Part shown: positions 28,569-36,913 of the stretch, piece by piece
Numbering within the stretch: the stretch's first letter is position 1
How the letters are laid out: each line of letters opens with the position of its first letter
NCBI GenBank assembly: GCA_946406095.1
Contig: CAMJJO010000003.1
Coordinates: 1 to 37,678, forward strand
Length of the DNA: 37,678 nt
DNA from: an uncultured Bacteroidales bacterium
GTDB taxonomy: Bacteria; Bacteroidota; Bacteroidia; Bacteroidales; UBA932
Direction of reading: 5' to 3'
Notes under the pieces: generated by a model
The model's database searches: none
Seen by the model: the letters and a program-made list of their open reading frames with translations, nothing else
Told to the model about the DNA's origin: nothing
Position numbers and translations under genes: made by a program

Positions 28569-28604
28569 ATTGACAATGACCGGCGGCTGTCCTATATTGC
28601 GCGA

Positions 28605-30170
28605 ATGAAACTGTTGATGTCGTTGTTGGAAGCGGTGCTTCTCCTCACCGGAGCAGGCAGCCCGGAAGAATTGTCGGAAAGCGAGTTCGAGCGATTCGAA
28701 TCCCTTTCCGCACACCCTGTATGCATAAATATGGCATCGCCCGGCAGGCTGCGCTCCTGCGGCCTGTTCAGTGACTACCAGATTGCCAGCCTGCAGGACT
28801 ACCGCATGCGTACCGGGGATATCCTGTCCCTTACGGAACTTGGCGCCGTTCCCGGTTTTACTCCGGAATTGGTTTCGGCGCTGTCCTGGTTCATCTCGCT
28901 GGAAAGCTATGCTCCGGCCGGGAGCAGGGAGAAAAAGCGCATCCGGCAGGAAGCGGTCGTGCGGATGGTCTCGAAAAAGGACAGCCGCTCCTATGCCGGG
29001 AAATACCATGTCGAAGCGGGGGAGAGGGCGGAGCTGTTCCTGTCCCGGAAAGATGCCTCCACGGTCAGCCTGACGCTATATGGCAGACGCCCGTGGAAAC
29101 TGATTGCGGGGGATTATAATCTGCGTCTGGGCCAGGGCCTGCTGGCTTGGGACGGATTCATCCTAAGCGGTTACCCGTCCCTGGCATCATTCTGCCGCAA
29201 TGCATCCGGATTCAGCGGCACCGGATCGTTTTCCCCCGGCAGGAGGGGGCTGGCGGCGGCATTCGAGGGGAGAAACATGCAGTTCGGTGCCGGAGTGGAT
29301 CTGGATGGAAACATGTCCGGCATGCTCGAATGGCTAGGTAAAACCGGCAGTCTGGGTCTGAACGTGCAGTATGGGGGTGCTAAGAAAGGGATCTCGCTGG
29401 ATTGGAAGAAATCTTTCGGTCACCTGTCCACCTTCGGGGAAGCCGCTTATTCCGGCAGTCCTTCCGCTCTCGCCGGCTTCGTCTGGGAACCGGCCTACAA
29501 GGTGGCTGCCGGCATTCTGGCGCGCTACAGGCCATTGGAGGATGATGCCGGGCTTGCGGCCGGGGTGCGGTGGCGCTGGTTCAGCGGGACGGCGGATCTG
29601 ACCCTTCACCCCGAGAAGTGGCGGCTTCGAAAGAACAACTACGAGCAGCTCAAAACGGTTCTGGATCTGACTCCTGAGTTCGAGAGTGGATCCTGGACCC
29701 TCAGACCATCGCTCCGATGCACGGAACGGATGCGCCTTAGCCCTTCGGAGAATGCATTTGCGATGGAGTGGCGGCACGACCTGCGCTGCGATCTGAAGGC
29801 ATCCCGGAAGTGGCTGCAGACAACTCTGCGCCTGAACGGAGTGCAGACCGGGGACTATAGACCGGGGATGCTGGCATATCTGGAGATAGGATATAAGACG
29901 CCCTCCGACACCTCCCGCCTTCAGATATCCGCATTCCTGCGCGGCACGGTCTGCGATATCGAGAACTGGTCATCGCGTATTTACGCCTATGAGCGCGATC
30001 TTCCCGGCAGTTTCAACGTGCCGGCCTGGTATGGACAAAAAACCGGGGTATCCCTTGTCACAGGAGTGGCCTTCCGCTCCCGAAAATGCCGGCAGCGGCT
30101 CAATCTGCGTCTTTCCACGAAAGACTTCAAACTGCAATACTCATACGAATCTTTCGCAAGAAAAAAATAA
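28605..30170 (+). CDS. Secreted helix-hairpin-helix protein with a C-terminal predicted outer-membrane beta-barrel
   Basis: Signal MKLLMSLLEAVLLLTGAGS; CINMASPGRLRSCGLFSDYQIASLQDYRMRTGDILSLTELGAVPGFTPELVSAL (ComEA-like HhH repeats); alternating amphipathic strands; IYAYERDLPGSFNVPAWYGQKTG. Confidence 0.78.
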   Translation: MKLLMSLLEAVLLLTGAGSPEELSESEFERFESLSAHPVCINMASPGRLRSCGLFSDYQIASLQDYRMRTGDILSLTELGAVPGFTPELVSALSWFISLESYAPAGSREKKRIRQEAVVRMVSKKDSRSYAGKYHVEAGERAELFLSRKDASTVSLTLYGRRPWKLIAGDYNLRLGQGLLAWDGFILSGYPSLASFCRNASGFSGTGSFSPGRRGLAAAFEGRNMQFGAGVDLDGNMSGMLEWLGKTGSLGLNVQYGGAKKGISLDWKKSFGHLSTFGEAAYSGSPSALAGFVWEPAYKVAAGILARYRPLEDDAGLAAGVRWRWFSGTADLTLHPEKWRLRKNNYEQLKTVLDLTPEFESGSWTLRPSLRCTERMRLSPSENAFAMEWRHDLRCDLKASRKWLQTTLRLNGVQTGDYRPGMLAYLEIGYKTPSDTSRLQISAFLRGTVCDIENWSSRIYAYERDLPGSFNVPAWYGQKTGVSLVTGVAFRSRKCRQRLNLRLSTKDFKLQYSYESFARKK

Positions 30171-30175
30171 TTCCC

Positions 30176-30183
30176 TAAATTTG
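30176..30183 (+). promoter_or_regulatory. Putative -7 box (TAAATTTG) for the gene at 30191
   Basis: TAAATTTG 7 nt before the ATG. Confidence 0.5.
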
Positions 30184-30190
30184 TGCGCTT

Positions 30191-31261
30191 ATGAAACGCT
30201 TTCTGTTTACCAGCCTGCTATTTGCCGTCGCCGCTTTCCAATGCGGTGCGCAGAAGTTCGTGCACGATGAATACCTGGATTTCTATTTCGACAATCGCGA
30301 GTTCGATGTGTCGGGAGAGAAATATATGGAGTCCGAAACTTATCATTCGGTGCTTCTGATGCCGGAGGTCGGCTTGTCATTCAAGCAGAACAAGCGCACG
30401 GAACACAGGATCATGGCCGGGGTGGCAGTCCTGCGCGACATGGGCTCCGGCGAGAAGATAGGGGATGCATTCAAGGAACTCTCCGTCTACTACCGGGTCA
30501 AACACAGGATAAGCAAAACCAGGTCTTTCGAGGCTGCGGCCGGTGTCTTTCCCAGGCATCTGCTTGGCGGGAAATACACCCGCGCCATCTGGAGCGATGC
30601 CCATGGCTTCTATGATTCCAATATGGAAGGAGTGCTGCTGAAATACAGCACCAGAAAGCTTTATGCAGAGATGGGCTGTGACTGGATGGGCAAATACGGA
30701 GCCGCCACCCGTGAGCGTTTCCAAATCTTTTCTGCCGGCAGATATAAGTTTTATAATTATCTCTCCGCGGGATGGTCGGCGAGTTTCTACCATTATGCCA
30801 CATCTGCCGTCGCCCACAACGTGATCGACAATCATCTTTTCAATCCCTGGGTAAAAGGCGATTTCGCGGGCTTTACGGGTTATCTTCAGGAATTGTCGCT
30901 CCAGGCAGGTCTGCTTGCGGGATATCAGCGCTCGAGGGAGATAGACGATGATCCCGTCCTGCCAGTCGGCGCGGAAATAATCATGCGCGCCAAGAAGTGG
31001 AACCTTTGCCTGCAGAACAGCCTCTATGCAGGTGCGGACCTCTATCATTATTATGATTATCCTGCTCCGGAAGGGGGCATCTACTCCTCCGCCCTTTATC
31101 CGGGAGAGAACTCATACAGAGGCCTTTACGACCGCGTGGAGTTGATATGGGGCCCCCGCATCTCGAAAAAGACCAGCCTGCAGCTGACCGCCGCCTTCCA
31201 TTTCGATGGAAGCGGATATCTCGGATGTCAGCAGGTTGTCAGGCTTCGGACTTCTTTTTGA
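30191..31261 (+). CDS. Predicted outer-membrane beta-barrel protein of unknown function
   Basis: Signal peptide MKRFLFTSLLFAVAAFQCGAQ; many Tyr/Trp-rich amphipathic strands ending in QVVRLRTSF with a C-terminal Phe. Confidence 0.65.
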   Translation: MKRFLFTSLLFAVAAFQCGAQKFVHDEYLDFYFDNREFDVSGEKYMESETYHSVLLMPEVGLSFKQNKRTEHRIMAGVAVLRDMGSGEKIGDAFKELSVYYRVKHRISKTRSFEAAAGVFPRHLLGGKYTRAIWSDAHGFYDSNMEGVLLKYSTRKLYAEMGCDWMGKYGAATRERFQIFSAGRYKFYNYLSAGWSASFYHYATSAVAHNVIDNHLFNPWVKGDFAGFTGYLQELSLQAGLLAGYQRSREIDDDPVLPVGAEIIMRAKKWNLCLQNSLYAGADLYHYYDYPAPEGGIYSSALYPGENSYRGLYDRVELIWGPRISKKTSLQLTAAFHFDGSGYLGCQQVVRLRTSF

Positions 31262-32693
31262 AAATATTGTAGCCCAGCGCCGCAACCAATATGCTCATCA
31301 GCGGGCTGATGATATTGAAGAAGCAATAGGGCAGGTAGACCAGCGTCGGCGTGCTCAGTATGGTCGCCTGGGTCATGCCGCAGGTGTTCCAGGGCACGAG
31401 CACGGAGGTCACCGTCGCCGAATCTTCCACGGAACGGCTCAGGAGCCGGTTTTCGTACTGCGCATCTTCGTAAATGTCCTTGAAGATGTTGGAAGTCAGC
31501 ATGATGGCCAGATACTGGTCGCAGACCAGGGTATTGAGCGCTGCGCCGGTGCCCACGGTGGATGCCACCAGGCCAGTGCGGTTGCCGGTGAACTTGCGCA
31601 TCGCCTTCATGATTATCTCGATCATCCCTCCGGCACGCATGCAGGCCCCGAAGCACATCGCGCAGATAATCAGGTAGATGGTGTTGAGCATTCCTATCAT
31701 CCCTCGCGAAGACACGAGTTCGTTTACAGTGGCATCGCCGGTCTCCAGTGGCACGGAGTTGTAGATGCTTTCCACCGTGCCCGCCAGCATCAGCTTCCAC
31801 TCGTTGAGGGGGCCTTCTATGCCGTGGGTGATGGCTGCTTTTTCGCCTATGCTGCGGATGATCTCCGGCTGCGCTATTACGGCCGCAATGGCAGCAAGCA
31901 CCACCGAAAGGCTCAGCACGATCAGCGCGGGCATCTTGCGCGCAATCATAACTCCGGTGAGCAGCGGAACTATCAGCAGCCAGGGGGTGATATGGAATTT
32001 GGCGGAGATGATTCCTGTGAATGCACCCATGTCCGCCGGAGTGTCCGGTATGCCCACGAGACCGATGACCGTGAAAACTATCAGAGTTATCACGAATGAC
32101 GGCACAGTGGTTATCATCATGTAGCGTATGTGCGAGAAGAGGGGAGTCTCGGCAATGGAAGATGCCAGCACGGTGGTGTCCGAGAGGGGGGATATCTTAT
32201 CCCCGAAATAAGCCCCGGAGATGATTGCACCGGCGATCAGGCCCTCGTGGAATCCTTCCGCCTTGCCTATGCCCAGCAGGGCGACGCCTATGGTGGCGAT
32301 GGTGGTCCAGGAACTGCCCAGCATCAGAGAAACAGCCGCGCAGATGATGCAGGCGGCCGGCAGGAAGAAGGACGGCGACAGCACCTTCACTCCATAGCAA
32401 ATCATAGTAGGCACGATTCCGCTCATTGTCCAGGTGCCGGAGATGGCGCCTATCAGCAGCAGTATCACAATTGCGGAGGTGATGTTGCCGATATTGGACT
32501 TGATGGCTTCTTCGAACGCACTCCAGGGTTTCTTGAAACGCCACATCGCAAGCCACACGGCTATGCCGGAGGCAAACAGCAGGGACACCTGGCTGGCTCC
32601 TTGGATGGAGTCGCTTCCCAGGATGCTGATATCGAAGGCGAGCAGCGCTATCAGGACTATTACCGGAATCAGGGCTATGATGTTCTTTTTCAT
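31239..32693 (-). CDS. nhaC: Na+/H+ antiporter, NhaC family
   Basis: GKAEGFHEGLIAGAIISGAYFGDKISPLSDTTVLASSIAETPLFSHIRYMMITTVPSF is the NhaC signature region; multiple TM segments. Confidence 0.92.
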   Translation of the reverse strand: MKKNIIALIPVIVLIALLAFDISILGSDSIQGASQVSLLFASGIAVWLAMWRFKKPWSAFEEAIKSNIGNITSAIVILLLIGAISGTWTMSGIVPTMICYGVKVLSPSFFLPAACIICAAVSLMLGSSWTTIATIGVALLGIGKAEGFHEGLIAGAIISGAYFGDKISPLSDTTVLASSIAETPLFSHIRYMMITTVPSFVITLIVFTVIGLVGIPDTPADMGAFTGIISAKFHITPWLLIVPLLTGVMIARKMPALIVLSLSVVLAAIAAVIAQPEIIRSIGEKAAITHGIEGPLNEWKLMLAGTVESIYNSVPLETGDATVNELVSSRGMIGMLNTIYLIICAMCFGACMRAGGMIEIIMKAMRKFTGNRTGLVASTVGTGAALNTLVCDQYLAIMLTSNIFKDIYEDAQYENRLLSRSVEDSATVTSVLVPWNTCGMTQATILSTPTLVYLPYCFFNIISPLMSILVAALGYNIFKKKSEA

Positions 32694-35599
32694 TGCTTTA
32701 CGATTGCTTTGCCGTTACGCCCGTCAATGCACACCTGAAGGGTCGTGGCCAGGCGGATATGGCGGATGAATCTGCTTTCTTCAACGGCCGGAAGCGTGTC
32801 CAGCCTGTCGAAATCTATATAATCCTCAGGACGGGAGAAGTTGTCTACGGAGATGTATCCTGCATTGAAGGAGGTGAGGTTCTGGAAGAAGTGGGAGCCT
32901 TGGCTGGGGTCGACCCGGAAATCGGCCAGGGAACATTCCACCAGCGCCTTGGCCTCGGAAATGTCGCTCCAGACCACGGGGATGCCCAGGGTGGGGATGC
33001 TGGAGCCCCAGCGGCCGTAGCCGATCAGGACATAGTTGCGGCCCTCGTCCCTCAGGCGTGCGTTGATCTCGCGCAGTTCTGCGGCGATTTCGGCCGTGCG
33101 CATCTTGTCGAAACTATCCTTCCGGACATAGACAATATCGCTCAGTTCCGGTATCCATCCAGTGCCAAGGGCGCAGGAGGAGCGTATCAAGGCATCGCTT
33201 TCGTCGATTTTTTTCCAGTCCACCTCGGTCTTCATGCTGTCCGAGGAAATGGGGCGTATCTGAAGCAGATGGAAGAGGCGGTTCTCCAGGTCGGCTGCGA
33301 ATTCCAGTTCCACGCTGCACTTCATTTCTTCGGCGGCTATTCTGAGCAGCTCTTTCAGGATTTCGGCCAAGGGGAAAGTGCCATAGCGAAGTATGTGGGC
33401 GAATGTGACCGCCTTTGGCCCCCGCCCCAGAGCGGAATCTACAATGCGCTGATTTTCAAAGTCATAGGTGGATGCCACCTTTGCAAACTCGCGGAACTTC
33501 CCACATTCCGAGATCGGTATGCGCTCCAGGTTCACCGCGTCATCCACCGAAGTCTTGAACTTGCCGGGAAGCAGGTTCAGCGCATACATCACCTGCTGGG
33601 TGTCCCGCATGGTGAGTTCGGGAGTGGAGGTCTGAATGACGTTCTTCGGGTAGCAGGGCGAAAACCGCAGCACCTGCTCGCCGTCCACCACGGCTTTCCC
33701 GAGACCGAAAGCAATCTTGGCTATGCCCTCGTCGGCCTTCTCGTATCCCACCGGATAGAAGTTGACCGAGCGTGCGACGCCGGACAGAGTGGGGAAGAAA
33801 TAGCCGCTGTCTTCGGTGCCGCTTATTTCCTGGAGGATGATGCCCATCTTCTCTTCGGAAATCACGTTCGCGGTGGCGGCGATGTATCCTCTGGAAGATG
33901 CGTAGTAAACCGATGCATAAACGCTCTTGATGGCGTTCGCGAGCAGGCGCAACTGCTGGTCTTCATTCTCCGTATGAGGAATCATGTAGGTGGAATAAAC
34001 GCCCGCAAACGGCTGATAATAAGAATCTTCCAGCTTCGATGACGAACGTATGGCAAGTGGTCTGTCCACCTGGCGTATGAATATACGCAGCGCATCCACA
34101 AGATCCGAAGGCAGGGTGGAAGACACGAACTGTGTGAGCAGCTCGCCGTCTGCCAGGTCGGAGTTGATCACATATTGCAGGCCGTTTTCGAGTATGAAGC
34201 GGTCGAAGTAGTCGGTGGAAATGACAAGGGTGCGCGGCACCAGCAGGCGCACGCCATCCCACTTGTCGTAGAGTTTATATTTATACAGGAGATGGCTAAG
34301 GAATGCGAGTCCGCGGGCCTTTCCTCCTATCGAGCCTTCCCCGATACGGGCGAAGCCTATGGTATCGTTGTAGGTCTCGGGGGTGAACCTTGCCACGACT
34401 CCGAGGGCCTGTGAGATGCGGTATTCGTGGATGCGGGCTACCACGTCCTTGCGGAGAGCCGCAGTGTCGGGGTAGCTGGTATATTTGATGGCATTGCCCA
34501 CTTTGAATATGCCTCGTGCCAGCAGCCAGCGGGAGATGTAGTTCTTTGCCTGGAGTTCTGCCAGATATCTGTCCGGCAGGGAGGAGATGATGCGCTCCGC
34601 GCCCTGGAGGTCGTCTGCACGGGCGATCTGGTGGAGTTTGCTGTCGGCCACCACGAAGTCGCCGAAGCCGAACTCACGACCGATGTACTCACCAAGTTCG
34701 TGGATGAGGGTCTTGGAGCGTTTCATCAGGAAACCCGCCCCGAGGCTTTCTGCCACGCTGCGCATGCTCTCCTGGGAGGACTGCATCAGGATGGGCATCT
34801 TGGGAACCTCCCGGCGGATCAGTTTGCAGAGTTCTACGCCTGCATCCAGTTTCTCTTCCGAGGATTTGTCGCCCCGGTGCAGCACGAAGCCGATATCGGA
34901 GATGACTCCGAGCATCTGTTCCTTGTAGCGTTCGAAGGTCGCAACTGCGTCGTCGTAGTTGGTGGCAAGCAGTATCTTGGGTCTCGCGCGTTTGCGGAAG
35001 ACCTGCTGCTCCTCGTTCAGGGCGTCCTTCAGCGCAGCTATGTTCTGCTGAAGCACCAGCTTGTAGAGCAGGGTAAGGTACGATGAATAGTAGCGCACGG
35101 AGTCCTCCACCAGCAGTATGCATTGCACGCTTCCCTGCAGGATGTCGTCGTCGGCGTTCATCCTGTCTTCCAGAAGTTTGATGATGGCGATGATGAGGTC
35201 GGTGGAGCCACTCCAGCAGAACGCGTAATCTATGCTGCTGCGGTCCCTGTCCTGCATCTTGCGCCAGACCTCCTTGGAGTAGGGGGTGAGGAGCACAATG
35301 GGGGTGTCGGGGTCGCTGGCCTTCATCTTGCGCGAGAACTCGAACACGTCCACCTCGCCCACGTTGTACATTGTGATGACGAGGTCGAAACGCTCGCCTC
35401 CGGCCACAAGTTCCAGGGCCTCCGCGGTGGTCTCCACGCGCTCGAACACCGGGGGATTGGTCAGGTTGAGCTCCGAATACTCGCGCGAGATGCGCATATC
35501 CAGGCTGCCGTCCTCCTCCAGTGAGAAGTTGTCGTAGTTGTTGCACACCAGCAGGATCCTGCGGATGCGTCGGCTCATGAGTGTTGCGTTCCCGGACAT
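32690..35599 (-). CDS. Multidomain protein: degenerate receiver, receiver and PEP/pyruvate-binding ATP-grasp domain
   Basis: ILLVCNNYD...DLVITMYNV and ILLVEDS...LGVISDIGF...PILMQSS...GFLMKRSK; GEGSIGGKARGLAFL, PLAIRSSSKLEDSYYQPFAGVYSTY, HLLQIRPIS of the PPDK/PEP-synthase N-domain. A start at the second Met (MSRRIRR) is also possible. Confidence 0.85.
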   Translation of the reverse strand: MSGNATLMSRRIRRILLVCNNYDNFSLEEDGSLDMRISREYSELNLTNPPVFERVETTAEALELVAGGERFDLVITMYNVGEVDVFEFSRKMKASDPDTPIVLLTPYSKEVWRKMQDRDRSSIDYAFCWSGSTDLIIAIIKLLEDRMNADDDILQGSVQCILLVEDSVRYYSSYLTLLYKLVLQQNIAALKDALNEEQQVFRKRARPKILLATNYDDAVATFERYKEQMLGVISDIGFVLHRGDKSSEEKLDAGVELCKLIRREVPKMPILMQSSQESMRSVAESLGAGFLMKRSKTLIHELGEYIGREFGFGDFVVADSKLHQIARADDLQGAERIISSLPDRYLAELQAKNYISRWLLARGIFKVGNAIKYTSYPDTAALRKDVVARIHEYRISQALGVVARFTPETYNDTIGFARIGEGSIGGKARGLAFLSHLLYKYKLYDKWDGVRLLVPRTLVISTDYFDRFILENGLQYVINSDLADGELLTQFVSSTLPSDLVDALRIFIRQVDRPLAIRSSSKLEDSYYQPFAGVYSTYMIPHTENEDQQLRLLANAIKSVYASVYYASSRGYIAATANVISEEKMGIILQEISGTEDSGYFFPTLSGVARSVNFYPVGYEKADEGIAKIAFGLGKAVVDGEQVLRFSPCYPKNVIQTSTPELTMRDTQQVMYALNLLPGKFKTSVDDAVNLERIPISECGKFREFAKVASTYDFENQRIVDSALGRGPKAVTFAHILRYGTFPLAEILKELLRIAAEEMKCSVELEFAADLENRLFHLLQIRPISSDSMKTEVDWKKIDESDALIRSSCALGTGWIPELSDIVYVRKDSFDKMRTAEIAAELREINARLRDEGRNYVLIGYGRWGSSIPTLGIPVVWSDISEAKALVECSLADFRVDPSQGSHFFQNLTSFNAGYISVDNFSRPEDYIDFDRLDTLPAVEESRFIRHIRLATTLQVCIDGRNGKAIVKQ

Positions 35600-35673
35600 A
35601 TAGCGTATGCGTGAAAAACCTCTAAAATTATGGATTTCCTACGACAAAACCAAATCATCATATGAATCGTGAA

Positions 35674-35681
35674 TAACTTTG
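35674..35681 (+). promoter_or_regulatory. Putative -7 box (TAACTTTG) for the DUF1016 gene
   Basis: Matches TAnnTTTG. It lies downstream of the first ORF Met (35669), which favours the internal start at 35714. Confidence 0.45.
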
Positions 35682-35713
35682 AAGAACCGCCAAATAATCA
35701 GTATATTCGCGTT

Positions 35714-36895
35714 ATGGAAAAAGACGCTCCGAAAGTCGTGAAGATCCACGACGTAAAAATAGACCAGGATTACATGCAATGGCTTGGAGAAATCAAAGCC
35801 CGGTACCGCAATGCCCAGATCAAGGCCGCCGTCAAGGTGAACGCTGAACAGTTGCTGTTCAACTGGCAACTGGGACGCGACCTTGTGATGCGCAAGGCAG
35901 AGGAAAAATGGGGATCCGGCATTGTCGAACAGGTTAGTCTGGACCTCCAAGCCGCATTCCCGGAATCCAAGGGCTTCAGCACTACGAACTTGTGGCGGAT
36001 GAAGCAATGGTATATGTTCTATGCTCAGGAGTCTCAAAAACTCCCACAACTTGTGGGAGAATTACAAAGTGCTGATTTACAGGGCCGTAAGAAACTCCCA
36101 CAACTTGCGGGAGAAATTCACGACCGCATAATAAGCCAGCAGGATGGCGCCGCATTCCCCGAATTATTTGCTTACGTCCCCTGGGGGCATCATGCCGAGA
36201 TAATCGCCAAGTGCAAAACACTCGAAGAAGCCCTGTTCTACGTCGTTAATTCCGCCTCGGAAGGCTGGAGTCGCAATACCCTGATGAACTGCATCAAGGC
36301 AGACTATTTCCATACGTCCGGCGGAGCAATCACCAATTTCAGTGATAAACTCCCTTCTCCTCAAAGCGAACTCGCACAGGCTATCACCAAAGACACTTAT
36401 GACTTCGGCTTTGTTTCACTGAATAAAGGTTATGAGGAAGAGGAGTTGGAGACTGAACTTGAAAGGCAACTCACACGCTTCCTTCTGGAACTCGGTACCG
36501 GTTTTGCGTACTTGGGCAGGCAAAAGCAACTTGTCGTGGCTGGCAAGACTCGTAAACTGGATATGCTCTTTTTCCACATTCCACTCAACTGCTATGTGGT
36601 AGTGGAACTCAAGGCCGTTCCGTTCCAGCCTGAATTCGCCGGGAAACTCAACTTCTACGTGAACGCCGTAGATGACTTGATCAAAACGCCTGCACAAAAT
36701 CCCACCATCGGACTGCTTATTTGCAGCAACAAGGATGAAACGGAAGTCCAGTATGCATTCAAGGGAGTCCAGACACCAATGGGAGTTGCTTCGTATAATA
36801 ATGTGCAGGTAAAACAGATACAGGATCAGTTACCTTCCATCGAAGAACTAAAGAAACGCATTAGATTGCTTGAAGAAGAGCTGAACAAGAAATAA
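35714..36895 (+). CDS. DUF1016/YhcG-family predicted PD-(D/E)XK nuclease
   Basis: INAQ-type DUF1016 N-domain (NAEQLLFNWQLGRDLV), YVPWGHHAEIIAKCKTLEEALFYVVNSASEGWSRNTLMNCIKADYF, KLDMLFFHIPLNCYVVVELKAVPFQPEFAGKLNFYVNAVDD nuclease core. Start reassigned from 35669. Confidence 0.9.
   Translation: MEKDAPKVVKIHDVKIDQDYMQWLGEIKARYRNAQIKAAVKVNAEQLLFNWQLGRDLVMRKAEEKWGSGIVEQVSLDLQAAFPESKGFSTTNLWRMKQWYMFYAQESQKLPQLVGELQSADLQGRKKLPQLAGEIHDRIISQQDGAAFPELFAYVPWGHHAEIIAKCKTLEEALFYVVNSASEGWSRNTLMNCIKADYFHTSGGAITNFSDKLPSPQSELAQAITKDTYDFGFVSLNKGYEEEELETELERQLTRFLLELGTGFAYLGRQKQLVVAGKTRKLDMLFFHIPLNCYVVVELKAVPFQPEFAGKLNFYVNAVDDLIKTPAQNPTIGLLICSNKDETEVQYAFKGVQTPMGVASYNNVQVKQIQDQLPSIEELKKRIRLLEEELNKK
36041..36113. 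repeat. Two palindromic micro-repeats, 54-nt period, inside the DUF1016 gene
   Basis: CTCCCACAACTTGTGGGAG (36041-36059) and CTCCCACAACTTGCGGGAG (36095-36113), both encoding KLPQL(V/A)GE. Confidence 0.85.
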
Positions 36896-36899
36896 TCGC

Positions 36900-36907
36900 T
36901 ATCTTTG
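36900..36907 (+). promoter_or_regulatory. Putative -7 box (TATCTTTG) for obgE
   Basis: TATCTTTG 6 nt before the obgE ATG. Confidence 0.5.
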
Positions 36908-36913
36908 CGTGTT

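Noticed and set aside
32693-34042. 449-aa + strand ORF
   Set aside because: Antisense shadow of the receiver/ATP-grasp gene; no family features.
36041-36113. Two-unit CRISPR-like repeat
   Set aside because: Only two copies, in frame within a coding gene, with palindromic cores; not a CRISPR array.
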